Assembly (NCBI GenBank): GCA_021325025.1
Contig: JAJPHZ010000041.1
Coordinates: forward strand, 124,001 to 188,000
DNA: 64,000 nt
Direction of reading: 5' to 3'
Origin: Pseudomonadota bacterium
GTDB taxonomy: Bacteria; Desulfobacterota; Binatia; Binatales; Binataceae
This document shows positions 37,684 through 47,554 of the stretch, piece after piece (the first letter of the stretch is position 1; each line of letters begins with the position of its first letter). The notes beneath the pieces are model-generated. The model saw only the letters and a program-made list of their open reading frames with translations. It was not told the origin of the DNA and ran no database searches. The position numbers and the translations under genes are program-made.

Positions 37684-38388
37684 TCAGGATCGGCGGCGGA
37701 AGATTTCGTAGTCTTCGGTCAGGATGATGACGGTGCGCGCGGTGTCGATGAAATTGGGTTCGTCGGCCCGCACAGCCTCCATCTCCGGCGTCTGGTTGGC
37801 TTGCTGCAGCGCCTGGAGGCTGTCGAACCAGGCCTCGGCCACGCAATCGCACAGCGGGGCGTTGCGGCTGCCGTACAGTTCCGGCATCGGATGGTTCTGC
37901 ACATAGCGGCGCAGCCCTGGGATTTGCGTCGCGAGCGGACCGTGATGCTCGCGCCAGTACTGCTGGAAGTCCGCCACGCTCATGCCCGGTTTGCGTTCGC
38001 CCAACGCGATCAGATGCACCGCACCGGGTGTCACGGGTCTATCCTTCAACACTACCTCATGGCAGAGCAGGAAGCGCCGCGCGCTCAGTTCGGTGAAGTT
38101 GGCCTGATCGTCGATGGCGGCCTGCGCCGCCGGCGTCAGGTTGCCCACCCGCCGCTCCTCCAGGCTGTTGAACCACATCGCCGCCATCCCGTCATAAGGC
38201 GGGTCGCTCTCGCAGCCGCCGGGCACATCGGGATTGCCATAACTTTGGAGCAGGGTATGCGACTGAATGTAGCAAAGGATGTGGGTCAACGGTTTGGTCA
38301 GCTCGGCGTGCGTGGTGCGCCAGTAGCGCTGAAAGTCGCGTGGGGTGATTCCCGGTTTTCGTTTGGCAAAAAACAGTCCCTTGATCAT
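37684..38388 (-). CDS. Double EthD-domain protein
   Basis: Start MIKGLFFAKRKPGITPRDFQRYWRTTHAELTKPL; second half VHLIALGERKPGMSVADFQQYWREHHGPLATQIPGLRRYVQNH. Confidence 0.83.
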   Translation of the reverse strand: MIKGLFFAKRKPGITPRDFQRYWRTTHAELTKPLTHILCYIQSHTLLQSYGNPDVPGGCESDPPYDGMAAMWFNSLEERRVGNLTPAAQAAIDDQANFTELSARRFLLCHEVVLKDRPVTPGAVHLIALGERKPGMSVADFQQYWREHHGPLATQIPGLRRYVQNHPMPELYGSRNAPLCDCVAEAWFDSLQALQQANQTPEMEAVRADEPNFIDTARTVIILTEDYEIFRRRS

Positions 38389-38428
38389 CGCTGGGGCAAA
38401 CGTCCTGAATTTGCGGGCGCCGGATCGT

Positions 38429-39928
38429 TCAGACGCCGAAAATGATACGCATCTTGTCCAGCAGCCAGCCGCGTCCGCGCCGATCATCCTGGGCGGAAGC
38501 GGCTTCCACGCGCTGGCGGGTTTCGCTGATGCGCCGCGCCACCACTTCGCTGACTTCGTTGAGCGCGTCGGGACGCTCGCGGAAGAGATGGGTGAAGGCC
38601 TCGCGATTGAGCTCCAACACCTCGGCGTCGGAGCGCGCCACGACACTGGCGTTGCGCGGCTCTCCGGTCAACAGTGCGATTTCGCCGAAGAAGGCGGGCG
38701 CCTCCAAGTCGCGGATGTGGACCGCGCCGCCGTTGGCTGTCTGCGCCACCACCTCCACCGTGCCGCGGCGCAGGATGTGGAAGTAGTCGCCGATTTCGCC
38801 CTGATGCATCAGGACTTCGCCGGCGCCGAATTGATGCACGCGGGTGTTGGGCAGCAGCATCTTGAGCTCGTCGTCGGTCAGCTCGGCCAGGAAATCCACG
38901 CGCCGCATCTCCGCCATCAGCCGCTGTTCCTCCTCGGCCCTGACCTCGGCCTGCTCGCGCGCCTGATGCAGATGAACGGTGCGAATCGGGAAGGGGATGT
39001 CCACCGCGTGGCGGCGCAGCGCGTACCACACGTTGCTGATCACGGTGTCGCGCACCGTCTCATGCGTGCCGTAGTCCGACAGCCAGTAACGCAGCTTGTA
39101 CTTGATTGCCGAGTCGCCGAACTCAACCGCCGTCACCTCGGGTTCGGGATGGCGCGCCACGCCCTGGGCGTGGCGCAGTACGCCCAGCAGGACCTCCTTG
39201 ACGCGGTTGGGCGGCTGCTCGTAGGGCAGTCCGACATAGACCGCGTCAGCCACGCCGCCCGCGGTGTAGTTGACCACGATCTCCTTGGCAATCAGGTTGT
39301 TGGGAATCTCCAGGGTTTCGTTCTCGCGCGTCACGATCCGCGTCGCGCGCCATCCTATGCCGTGGACGCGGCCTACGTAGTTGCCGACGTGCACCCAGTC
39401 GCCCGCTTCAAACGGCTTCTGAAGCTGCATCGACAGGCCCGCAAAGATGTTGCCCAACGTGTCCTGCAAAGCGAAGCCGATGATCACCGAGATGACCGCC
39501 GAGGTCGCCAGCAGCGAGGTCAGATCGACATGCACCGTGGCGCGCAGCACCACCAGCAGCACCAGCGCGTACAGTACGATCAGGATCAAGTCCCAGAAGA
39601 TGTTGGAGGCGCGCACCTTGCTGGGCAACACGTAGTCGGCCAAATCCAGCAGCAGGCGGATGACGCCGAAGAAAAACAGCACCAGCCCCAGGGCTTCCAG
39701 CGTCAGCCCCAACTGCGAGGTGCGCTGCACCAGATGCATCAGGACGTCGGCGACGAATCCGGCGCCGATCAGGATCGGACCGGCCGGACCGACGTAACGG
39801 GGGCGTACCCGGTACACGACGAAGGAGGCGAGGATCGCCGCCAGCGCGCCGCCGGCTTCGATCGCCAACCGCAGGTGCGGCGCCAGTGCCGCCAGACCCA
39901 GCACAGTTTGCAGCGAGGTTTCCGTCAT
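38429..39928 (-). CDS. MscS-family mechanosensitive channel with C-terminal cyclic-nucleotide-binding domain
   Basis: MscS core SAVISVIIGFALQDTLGNIFAGLSMQLQKPFEAGDWV; C-terminal HQFGAGEVLMHQGEIGDYFHILRRGTVEVV...FFGEIALLTGEPRNASVVA. Confidence 0.88.
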   Translation of the reverse strand: MTETSLQTVLGLAALAPHLRLAIEAGGALAAILASFVVYRVRPRYVGPAGPILIGAGFVADVLMHLVQRTSQLGLTLEALGLVLFFFGVIRLLLDLADYVLPSKVRASNIFWDLILIVLYALVLLVVLRATVHVDLTSLLATSAVISVIIGFALQDTLGNIFAGLSMQLQKPFEAGDWVHVGNYVGRVHGIGWRATRIVTRENETLEIPNNLIAKEIVVNYTAGGVADAVYVGLPYEQPPNRVKEVLLGVLRHAQGVARHPEPEVTAVEFGDSAIKYKLRYWLSDYGTHETVRDTVISNVWYALRRHAVDIPFPIRTVHLHQAREQAEVRAEEEQRLMAEMRRVDFLAELTDDELKMLLPNTRVHQFGAGEVLMHQGEIGDYFHILRRGTVEVVAQTANGGAVHIRDLEAPAFFGEIALLTGEPRNASVVARSDAEVLELNREAFTHLFRERPDALNEVSEVVARRISETRQRVEAASAQDDRRGRGWLLDKMRIIFGV

Positions 39929-39934
39929 TGCCAA

Positions 39935-41107
39935 TCAGAGAGCTAACGCCAGGACCATTTCCTCCAGCAGTTTGGCGGCGTCGAAATATTCCTGCGCCAA
40001 CTCACGCGCCGCGCGCGCATGACGGGGATAATCGGCGTTGACTTTTTTGATCGCCTCGACCGCTTCGGCGGCGTCGCCAAAACCGAGCAAACCCACGCCG
40101 GTGGGCAGATATTTTTCGAAGCCCGTGAACTGCGTGACCACCGGGCGTCCTGCCGCCAGGTAGGTGGCGGTCCGATCGCTGAACCATCCCGAACGCGTCC
40201 TGACGTAGGAATCCTTGGCCACGGTGAATTCGCCGCGTGAGGAGCTGACGTATTCGCGGTATGCCTCAAGGTCGAGCGACATGGGAATCACCGGGCGAAT
40301 CCTGAAGCCGCCTGCCAGCGCACGTTCGTAGTCGGGTCCCGAATCGAGGTCGGTGGCCAGTTCGATTTCCTGACCGGCGCGGCGGGCGACGTCGAGCACC
40401 TGGCGGAAGTTGACGTGCTTGGACCACCAATAGGTCTGGCCGCCGATTTCCAGGTCGTTGCCCTTGTTGGTCCACGTGCCGACGGTGGTGAACGCGGCCG
40501 GCTGCGCCGGACCCACGCCTTGATGCCAGATGTCGAGCAGCACCGGCGGACGCGTGCGATGCCACTTGATCGCGCCCGCGGGCAGCAGGCAGTCGGGAGC
40601 GCCGATGTTGTAGGCGTAGGTGAAGAACTCGTGATGGCGCCGGGCGGTTTCCATCGCCACTTGCTCGCCGCGGGCCAGATTGACCTGGAACGGTCCGGGG
40701 TCGGTCTCCAGGTAGACCAGCCGGCGGCAGGACTGATGCTCCTCGCGCGGCCGGGTCGCGACGCACAAATTGAACACCGCGTCGGCCTCGCGCAGCAGCG
40801 TGCGGCATCGCTCACGGCTCATCCCCAGGTATTCGCCGCTGGCCGGATCCAGAAAGCCCCAGCGTCCGCCAAACCCGTAGCGCTCCAGCGAGGGGATGAC
40901 CAACTTCAGATTGGGCCCCGCGTCGGGCATCGGACTTACCCTGAGCGGGTCATAGACGTACGCCCAGTGATCTTCAAGGTAATAGACCTCGAAGCCCAGG
41001 CGCTCAAAACCGACCAGATGATGGAGCAACTGCCAGACCACGCCGGCGAACGGGTAGCGGATGGCCAGATGCTGAACGACGATCTTCCCTTTATGCTTGC
41101 GTTTCAC
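39935..41107 (-). CDS. Glycosyltransferase-like protein (GT-B type)
   Basis: GVVWQLLHHLVGFERLGFEVYYLEDH; SGWFSDRTATYLAAGRPVVTQFTGFEKYLPTGVGLLGF; putative GTG start at 41107 (uncertain). Confidence 0.65.
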   Translation of the reverse strand: MKRKHKGKIVVQHLAIRYPFAGVVWQLLHHLVGFERLGFEVYYLEDHWAYVYDPLRVSPMPDAGPNLKLVIPSLERYGFGGRWGFLDPASGEYLGMSRERCRTLLREADAVFNLCVATRPREEHQSCRRLVYLETDPGPFQVNLARGEQVAMETARRHHEFFTYAYNIGAPDCLLPAGAIKWHRTRPPVLLDIWHQGVGPAQPAAFTTVGTWTNKGNDLEIGGQTYWWSKHVNFRQVLDVARRAGQEIELATDLDSGPDYERALAGGFRIRPVIPMSLDLEAYREYVSSSRGEFTVAKDSYVRTRSGWFSDRTATYLAAGRPVVTQFTGFEKYLPTGVGLLGFGDAAEAVEAIKKVNADYPRHARAARELAQEYFDAAKLLEEMVLALAL

Positions 41108-41141
41108 CGAACCTGCAGACACTTGCTCAAGCTTGCATTTT

Positions 41142-41780
41142 TCAGCAAGCGGGTGGCATCCGGGCGATTTCCCGCAAATAGCGATCGGCGCGTTCCACCG
41201 CGTCGCGGCGCTGGCCGATGCGTGCTTCCTCCTCTTCGCCCAGTTGCGCCAGGTAGCATCCGCGCGCGGGCAAATACAGCACGGCACGATAGGGAAATCC
41301 AGCCCGGACCGGACGGTAGATCGCCGGCGCGATCACGCCCTCGATCGCCGCCTCGGTCACGTGCTCAACCGTTTGGTGGTCGCGCTTGTACACCAGCGCC
41401 AGCGCGCAGCGGATACGCGCGCTGCGCCGCCCCTGGGGCACGTCCGCCATCCGGCGGACGATCTCCTCGGCCAGCATCGTGTCGTCAGCCTCGGTACCCA
41501 GCCATCGATGGGAATTGATGCCGGGCGCGCCGCCCAGCGCGTCCACCTCCAGGCCGCCGTCGTCGGCCAGCGTTGCCAGCCGCGCCAGGCGGAAATAAAA
41601 GCGCGCCTTTAGCAGCGCGTTCTCGGCGAAGGTGGCGCCGCTTTCCTCCGGTTCCCGCGCAATTGCCAAATCGCGCAGCGAGACCAGTTCCAGCGGATAA
41701 CGCGCCAGCAGCAGCCGGTACTCGGAAAGCTTGGCAGGATTGGTGGTGGCGATCAGCAGCCGGGCGTTCACGGGCGACAT
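41142..41780 (-). CDS. rdgB: RdgB/HAM1-family non-canonical purine NTP pyrophosphatase
   Basis: LLIATTNPAKLSEYRLLL; ESGATFAENALLKARFY; LADDGGLEVDALGGAPGINSHRW. Confidence 0.82.
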   Translation of the reverse strand: MSPVNARLLIATTNPAKLSEYRLLLARYPLELVSLRDLAIAREPEESGATFAENALLKARFYFRLARLATLADDGGLEVDALGGAPGINSHRWLGTEADDTMLAEEIVRRMADVPQGRRSARIRCALALVYKRDHQTVEHVTEAAIEGVIAPAIYRPVRAGFPYRAVLYLPARGCYLAQLGEEEEARIGQRRDAVERADRYLREIARMPPAC

Positions 41781-42925
41781 CAGGAGCCGGGCCGGCGCTT
41801 GTAGGTGACCTTCAGTGCGGCGCGTTCGCGATGCTCCTCGAGGGCCAACTCGATCAGCCGATCGATCAGCCGCGGCAGCGGCAGACCGGAAACCTCCCAC
41901 AGCTTGGGGTACATACTGATCGAAGTGAAACCCGGGATGGTGTTGACTTCCCCAACGTAGAGCTCGCTCAGGTCGCGCGTGGCCAGGAAGTCCACCCGCG
42001 TCATCCCGCGCAGCGACAGGGCTTTGAAGGCCGCGATGGAAAGGTCGCGGATGCGCCGCGAGACCGGTTCGGGAAGCTCGGCCGGGATTTTGAAGCTGGC
42101 GCCGGCAGGGTCCAAATACTTGGAATCGTAGCTGTAGAAATCGTGGCCGTGCTCGACCATCACTTCGCCGGGCAGCGAGGCTTGCGGGTCGTCGTTGCCC
42201 AGCACCGAGCATTCGAACTCGCGCCCTTCGCAGGCAGCTTCGATCAGCAGCTTGCGATCGTAGGCAAAGGCGTCCTCCAGCGCGGCGGCCAGGTCGGCAC
42301 GGCGCTTGACCTTGGTGACGCCGATCGAGGAGCCGAGCGCGTTGGGCTTGATAAACACCGGGTAGCCAAGTTCGTCAGCCAGGCGCAGGGCGATGGCGGC
42401 GTCGCGCGCGTAGGCGGAGCGCTCCAAGGACTTAAACCGCACCACCGGAACACCGGCATCGCGCAGCACGCGCTTTTGCAGCTCCTTGTCCATCCCGACC
42501 GCAGAACCCAGCACCCCGGAGCCGACGTAAGGGATGCCGGCCAGTTCGAGCAGACCCTGCACGGTGCCATCCTCGCCATAGGTGCCATGGAGCACGGGAA
42601 AGACCACGTCCAGGCCGCGGTGCGCGCCTTCCAGGGATGCGACGCGTCCGCCGCCGAGGCTGACCAGCGCGTTGCCGCCGGGCTGCGGCAGCAGGCTTAC
42701 AGGCGCGTCGGCGCAAGCGAGTTCGCCGACGTCGGCGACCGCCTTGCGCAGCATCGCCAGCGCGTCGTGATAAAGATACCAATGGCCGTCGCGGGCGATG
42801 CCGATGGGCACCACCTCGTAGCGCGCCGGATCCATCGCCGACATGATCGACAGCGCCGAGCGCAGCGAGATTTCGTGCTCGCTGGAGCGCCCGCCGAAAA
42901 TCACCCCCACCCTGATCCTGCTCAC
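41780..42925 (-). CDS. ddl: D-alanine--D-alanine ligase
   Basis: 381 aa; [70 protein letters not shown]. Confidence 0.94.
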   Translation of the reverse strand: MSRIRVGVIFGGRSSEHEISLRSALSIMSAMDPARYEVVPIGIARDGHWYLYHDALAMLRKAVADVGELACADAPVSLLPQPGGNALVSLGGGRVASLEGAHRGLDVVFPVLHGTYGEDGTVQGLLELAGIPYVGSGVLGSAVGMDKELQKRVLRDAGVPVVRFKSLERSAYARDAAIALRLADELGYPVFIKPNALGSSIGVTKVKRRADLAAALEDAFAYDRKLLIEAACEGREFECSVLGNDDPQASLPGEVMVEHGHDFYSYDSKYLDPAGASFKIPAELPEPVSRRIRDLSIAAFKALSLRGMTRVDFLATRDLSELYVGEVNTIPGFTSISMYPKLWEVSGLPLPRLIDRLIELALEEHRERAALKVTYKRRPGS

Positions 42926-42979
42926 CCGCCGAACTCCCTTACCCGATCTTGCCGCCCGGAAAACGCCGCGCCTGGCGCT

Positions 42980-44437
42980 CTAATCGAGCCGATAGTTGGG
43001 CGCCTCCTTGGTGATGAAGACGCCATGCACGTGACTTTCGCGCTGGCCCGCCTGGCTTACGCGGATGAAACGGGCGCGGCGGCGAAACGCCTCCAGGCTG
43101 GAGGCGCCGACGTAACCCATCCCGGCCTGCAAGCCGCCGATTAGCTGATCGACGTTGGAGGCCAGCGAACCGCGATACGGGACCCGCCCTTCGATTCCCT
43201 CCGGCACCAGCTTGGCATCGGGCACCGACTCCTGCGAGTAGCGGTCGCGCGTGCGCTCCAGCATCGCGCCCAGCGAACCCATTCCGCGGTAAACCTTGTA
43301 GGTGCGCCCCTGGTACAAAATCGTCTCGCCGGGGCTTTCCTCGGTGCCGGCAAACAGCGAGCCAATCATGACGGTGGCGGCGCCCGCCGCCAGTGCCTTG
43401 GCCATGTCGCCGGAGTAGCGGATTCCGCCGTCGGCGATGACCGGTACCCTGGCCGGCGCCGCCGCCGCCACGCAATCCATGATCGCGGTGATTTGCGGCA
43501 CGCCCACGCCCGACACTACGCGCGTGGTGCAGATCGACCCGGGGCCGATTCCCACGCGCAGCGCGTCGGCGCCCGCGTCGATCAAAGCCTTGGCGCCCTC
43601 CGCGGTGGCGACGTTGCCGGCCACCACTTCCGCCTCGGGCCATTCGCGCTTGGTGGCCTTCAGCGCCTCGATCACGTTGTGCGAGTAGCCATGTGCCGCG
43701 TCGATGCACAGGATGTCGGCGCCCGCGCGGCGCAAGGCCGCAACGCGCTCGGCGCGATCGGCCCCCACGCCAATCGCGGCGCCCACGCGCAGCCGCCCCA
43801 GCCCGTCCTTGCTGGCGGTCGGATAGCGCATCGCCTTGTCCATGTCCTTGACCGTGATCAGCCCGCGCAGCCGCTGCTGGTCGTCAACCAGGGGCAGCTT
43901 CTCGATGCGATGGTGTTGCAGGATGTCCTTGGCCTGCTCCAGGTCGATGCCCAGTTTGGCGGTGATGACCTTGGTGGTCATCACCTCGCTGACCGGCTTG
44001 TCCAGCCGCTTGACGAAGCGCAGGTCGCGATTGGTGAGAATGCCGACCAGGCGGTCGTCCTTGACCACCGGTAGACCCGAAATGCGGTAGCGGCGCATCA
44101 ACTCCAGCGCCTCGCCCACCTTCTGCTCGGGATGGACCGTGACCGGGTCGGTGATCATGCCGCTTTCATACTTCTTGACCACTTCGACTTCGGCCGCCTG
44201 ATTTTCGATCGACAGGTTGCGATGGATGAAGCCGATGCCGCCCAGTTGCGCCATCACGATCGCCGTGGCGGACTCGGTAACCGTGTCCATCGGGCTGGCC
44301 ACCAGCGGTATATTGAGACGGATATTGCGCGAGAGCACGGTGGAGACGTCGCATTGATGGGGCAGCACGTCGGATTCCTGAGGGAGCAGCAACACATCGT
44401 CAAAGGTCAGCCCCTCGCGAAGCTCCTCATACTTCAT
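42980..44437 (-). CDS. guaB: Inosine-5'-monophosphate dehydrogenase
   Basis: [26 protein letters not shown]; two CBS domains; [23 protein letters not shown] at 44443 is an alternative start. Confidence 0.95.
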   Translation of the reverse strand: MKYEELREGLTFDDVLLLPQESDVLPHQCDVSTVLSRNIRLNIPLVASPMDTVTESATAIVMAQLGGIGFIHRNLSIENQAAEVEVVKKYESGMITDPVTVHPEQKVGEALELMRRYRISGLPVVKDDRLVGILTNRDLRFVKRLDKPVSEVMTTKVITAKLGIDLEQAKDILQHHRIEKLPLVDDQQRLRGLITVKDMDKAMRYPTASKDGLGRLRVGAAIGVGADRAERVAALRRAGADILCIDAAHGYSHNVIEALKATKREWPEAEVVAGNVATAEGAKALIDAGADALRVGIGPGSICTTRVVSGVGVPQITAIMDCVAAAAPARVPVIADGGIRYSGDMAKALAAGAATVMIGSLFAGTEESPGETILYQGRTYKVYRGMGSLGAMLERTRDRYSQESVPDAKLVPEGIEGRVPYRGSLASNVDQLIGGLQAGMGYVGASSLEAFRRRARFIRVSQAGQRESHVHGVFITKEAPNYRLD

Positions 44438-44457
44438 GAGCATCCCTCCCTGAGGTT

Positions 44458-44486
44458 AAAAAAAAGCCCGCACGACCGGCGGGCTT
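44458..44486 (-). terminator. Intrinsic terminator hairpin in the guaB 5' leader (candidate attenuator)
   Basis: Reverse strand AAGCCCGC-CGGTCGT-GCGGGCTT followed by a T-run (8 T total), about 20 nt before the guaB start. Confidence 0.75.
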
Positions 44487-44648
44487 GCAATTCAGGCCTC
44501 GGAACAATGTCAACCAAAAGCGCCATAATCCAAGGTAACAGATGTGGTGGCGCCGATGCAATTGGCGCCCGCTTGCGGAGCCGAAGGACACGCGTTGGTT
44601 GGCTTGAAAGGCTCTTCAAGAGTTGACGTGCCGGACCTGCCGAAGATA

Positions 44649-44660
44649 GAACAATTGTTC
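44649..44660. promoter_or_regulatory. Perfect 12-bp palindrome in divergent guaB/acyl-CoA dehydrogenase intergenic region
   Basis: GAACAATTGTTC. Confidence 0.4.
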
Positions 44661-44791
44661 AGATTGGACCGCCGCGCAAACGAAATTTCGCAGCGGCGCG
44701 GAGTCGATTTTACGAGACCTGTTGGGTTCTGACGCGTAAGCGCCGCAAGGCCGCGGCGCCGCCAACAGCTATAGCGGTGAGGCGCTTCAGC

Positions 44792-45946
44792 ATGGATTTC
44801 AATCTTTCAGCAGAGGACCGGGAACTGGTCGATCTCATCGATCGGGTTGGGGCCGAGAAATTCGCGCCCAAGGCCTTCGAGCGGCGCAACGAAGACGGCC
44901 ATCCGGCCGACAATATGCGCCTGCTGGGTGAATTGGGTGTGCTGGGCGTCTGCCTGCCGGTGGAGGTGGGTGGGGCGGGACGCGACGCCTTGTCGGGGAT
45001 ACTGGCCATTGAACACATCGCGCGCTGGTGTCCGCGCACCGCGATCAGCGCCACGATGGCGATTGCGGGGCCGGGGATGTTCATCGCCAGATGGGGTACC
45101 GCAGAGCAGAAGGCAAAGTATCTGCCGGCAATCCGCAGCGGCGAGGCCAACATGGCCATTGCACTGACTGAACCGCAGGCCGGCAGCGCGCTGACCGACC
45201 TGGCCACGCGCGCGGAGATCAGGGACGGGGTTTGCGTGCTCAACGGCCACAAGACCTTTTGCAGCCACGCCGGCTGGGATCGGCACATCCTGGTATTTTG
45301 CCGCTTTGCGCCGGGTACGGGCGGTATCGGCGCGGTGATAGTGGAACGTGGTACACCCGGATTTACGCTGAGCCAGCCGCATTATCACATGAGCGGCAGC
45401 CCCTGGTGGGAGTTGTTTTTCGACAACGCCGAGGTTGCGCTGGACAATGTGCTGTTTGCCGGCGACGGCTTTCGCAAGCTGATGTCGAGCTACAGCCTGG
45501 AGCGATGCGCCGCCGGGGCATCGTCGATCGGCATCGCCCAGGCGGCATTCGAGCTGGCTCGCCAGCATTCCGTGGAGCGCAAACAGTTCGGCCGTCCGAT
45601 CTGCGATTTTCAATTCGTTCAGGACAAGCTCGCCAACATGTATCTGGCCCTCGAGCAGGCCCGGCTGCTGCTTTATAAAGCGGTCAAGGGCGGCCATGGC
45701 AGCGTCGGACGCCTGGAATCGTCAGCGGCCAAAGTGGCGGCCACGGAGGCAGCGGTGTTTGTGTGCGATCAGGCCATGCAGATCTTCGGCGGCTCCGGAA
45801 TGTCCCAGGAGATGCCCCTGGAATGGATGTATCGGATGGTCAGGACCGCCACGGTGGCAGGCGGCACCTCCGACATCCATCGCGGCATGATCGCAAGCGA
45901 ACTGGTGGGCCGGCGCTTCGAGCACCGCCCCCTCGCTCCCGGTTAG
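44792..45946 (+). CDS. Acyl-CoA dehydrogenase family protein
   Basis: MDFNLSAEDRELVDLIDRVG; ALTEPQAGSALTDL; QIFGGSGMSQEMPLEWMYRMVRTATVAGGTSDIHRGMIA. Confidence 0.92.
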   Translation: MDFNLSAEDRELVDLIDRVGAEKFAPKAFERRNEDGHPADNMRLLGELGVLGVCLPVEVGGAGRDALSGILAIEHIARWCPRTAISATMAIAGPGMFIARWGTAEQKAKYLPAIRSGEANMAIALTEPQAGSALTDLATRAEIRDGVCVLNGHKTFCSHAGWDRHILVFCRFAPGTGGIGAVIVERGTPGFTLSQPHYHMSGSPWWELFFDNAEVALDNVLFAGDGFRKLMSSYSLERCAAGASSIGIAQAAFELARQHSVERKQFGRPICDFQFVQDKLANMYLALEQARLLLYKAVKGGHGSVGRLESSAAKVAATEAAVFVCDQAMQIFGGSGMSQEMPLEWMYRMVRTATVAGGTSDIHRGMIASELVGRRFEHRPLAPG

Positions 45947-46083
45947 AAACTGTTACAAGATGCGCGGCTACGGGTCATGTACCCCGGGTGCCTGAATCTG
46001 CCGCGAAACGTACCGCCCGCAGGTATTTCTGTCCGCCGGGTGAAGATCCCTCAAACTCGCCGCGCTGTGCTAACCTGAGGTTG

Positions 46084-47457
46084 ATGAGATCGCGCAGAGC
46101 AGCGCAGCAAGCCAGTCTGTTTCCCACCAAGCCGGCCCGCGGGCAGCCGCTGGCCGATCGGATGCGCCCGCGCACGCTCGATGAGCTGGTCGGGCAGGAG
46201 CATCTGCTTGGACCCGGCAAGCTGCTCAGCCAGATGGCAGCCTCGCACACGCTGCACTCGATCATCCTGTGGGGTCCGCCGGGCAGCGGCAAGACCACGC
46301 TGGCGCGGCTGGTCGCGGATCAGTCGGGAGCGGTGTTCAAATCGATCTCAGCGGTGCTCTCGGGCGTGGCCGATCTGCGCGAGGTAATCGAACTGGCGCG
46401 CCGCCAGCTTGCCGCCGACGGCCAGCGCACGGTGCTGTTCGTCGACGAGATCCATCGATGGAATCGGGCGCAGCAGGACGCATTTTTGCCGCACGTCGAA
46501 AGCGGGTTGATCACGCTGATCGGCGCCACCACCGAAAACCCCTCCTTCGAAGTGATCGGACCGCTGCTGTCGCGCACCAAGGTGCTGGTGCTCAACCCGC
46601 TCTCAGAGGCGGATTTGGCGATTCTAATCAAGCGCGCCCTGACCGACTCCGAGCGCGGCCTGGGCGCCTTCAACCTCACTCTTGAAGATCCGGCGATGGA
46701 CGAACTGGTTGGGCAGGCGGGCGGCGACGCGCGCAAGGCGCTCAATGCGCTGGAGATCGCCGCCGAACTGGCGCGCCAGGCGGGCTGTTCGACAATCACG
46801 GCCGAGCACGTGCGCGAAGCCACGCAGCACAAGGCGCTGATTTACGATCGCGCCGGCGAGGAACACTACAACGTGATCTCCGCCTTTATCAAAAGCATGC
46901 GCGGCAGCGACTGCGATGCGGCGTTGTACTGGATGATGCGGATGGTGGAGGCGGGAGAAGATCCGATGTTCATCGCACGCCGAATGGTGATCTTCGCCGC
47001 CGAAGATGTCGGCAACGCGGACCCGCGCGCGCTGACGGTGGCGACCTCGGTCAAGGAGGCGGTGGAATTTGTCGGGATGCCCGAGGGCGTCATTCCGTTG
47101 GCGCAGGGCGTCACCTACCTGGCCAGTGCGCCCAAATCCAACGCGTCGTATCGCGCGATGCTGGCGGCGCGCGAGGACGTGCGCAAGCTGGGCGCGCTGC
47201 CCGTCCCGATGCATCTGCGCAACGCGCCCACGCCGCTGATGAGGGAGCTGGGCTACGGCTCTGGCTATCGCTACCCGCACGATTACGAAGGCGCCCTCAC
47301 CGAGCAGGACTACCTGCCCGAAGAGCTCCTGGAGCGGCACTATTACGAGCCGTCGGAGCGCGGCTACGAAACTCGCATCCGCGAGTACCTCCAACGTGCC
47401 CGCCAGATGCGCTCCAACCGCGCACAGCCGCGCAACCCCGATAAAGACAGCAAGTGA
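46084..47457 (+). CDS. rarA: Replication-associated recombination protein A (AAA+ ATPase)
   Basis: QPLADRMRPRTLDELVGQEHLLGPGKLL; LWGPPGSGKTTLARL; FVDEIHRWNRAQQDAFLPHVE. Confidence 0.94.
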   Translation: MRSRRAAQQASLFPTKPARGQPLADRMRPRTLDELVGQEHLLGPGKLLSQMAASHTLHSIILWGPPGSGKTTLARLVADQSGAVFKSISAVLSGVADLREVIELARRQLAADGQRTVLFVDEIHRWNRAQQDAFLPHVESGLITLIGATTENPSFEVIGPLLSRTKVLVLNPLSEADLAILIKRALTDSERGLGAFNLTLEDPAMDELVGQAGGDARKALNALEIAAELARQAGCSTITAEHVREATQHKALIYDRAGEEHYNVISAFIKSMRGSDCDAALYWMMRMVEAGEDPMFIARRMVIFAAEDVGNADPRALTVATSVKEAVEFVGMPEGVIPLAQGVTYLASAPKSNASYRAMLAAREDVRKLGALPVPMHLRNAPTPLMRELGYGSGYRYPHDYEGALTEQDYLPEELLERHYYEPSERGYETRIREYLQRARQMRSNRAQPRNPDKDSK

Positions 47458-47554
47458 GACCAGCGTCGGCGGCACGGAGCGCGCCCAGATGGCCCGCAGC
47501 CGCGGGATAGGCTGACGCCCGCTTCAACCGGGATCATCAACTAGGGGTGTTGGC

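Noticed and set aside
37334-37852. 172-aa reverse-strand ORF between the VWA and EthD genes
   Set aside because: Overlaps the EthD coding sequence out of frame and the AT-rich promoter region; no domain.
41573-43144. 523-aa + strand ORF
   Set aside because: Antisense shadow of ddl and the start of guaB; low-complexity composition without motifs.
44458-44486. The guaB-leader hairpin as a terminator for + strand transcription
   Set aside because: On the + strand the homopolymer precedes rather than follows the stem, and the downstream + strand gene starts after it; orientation fits only the reverse strand.
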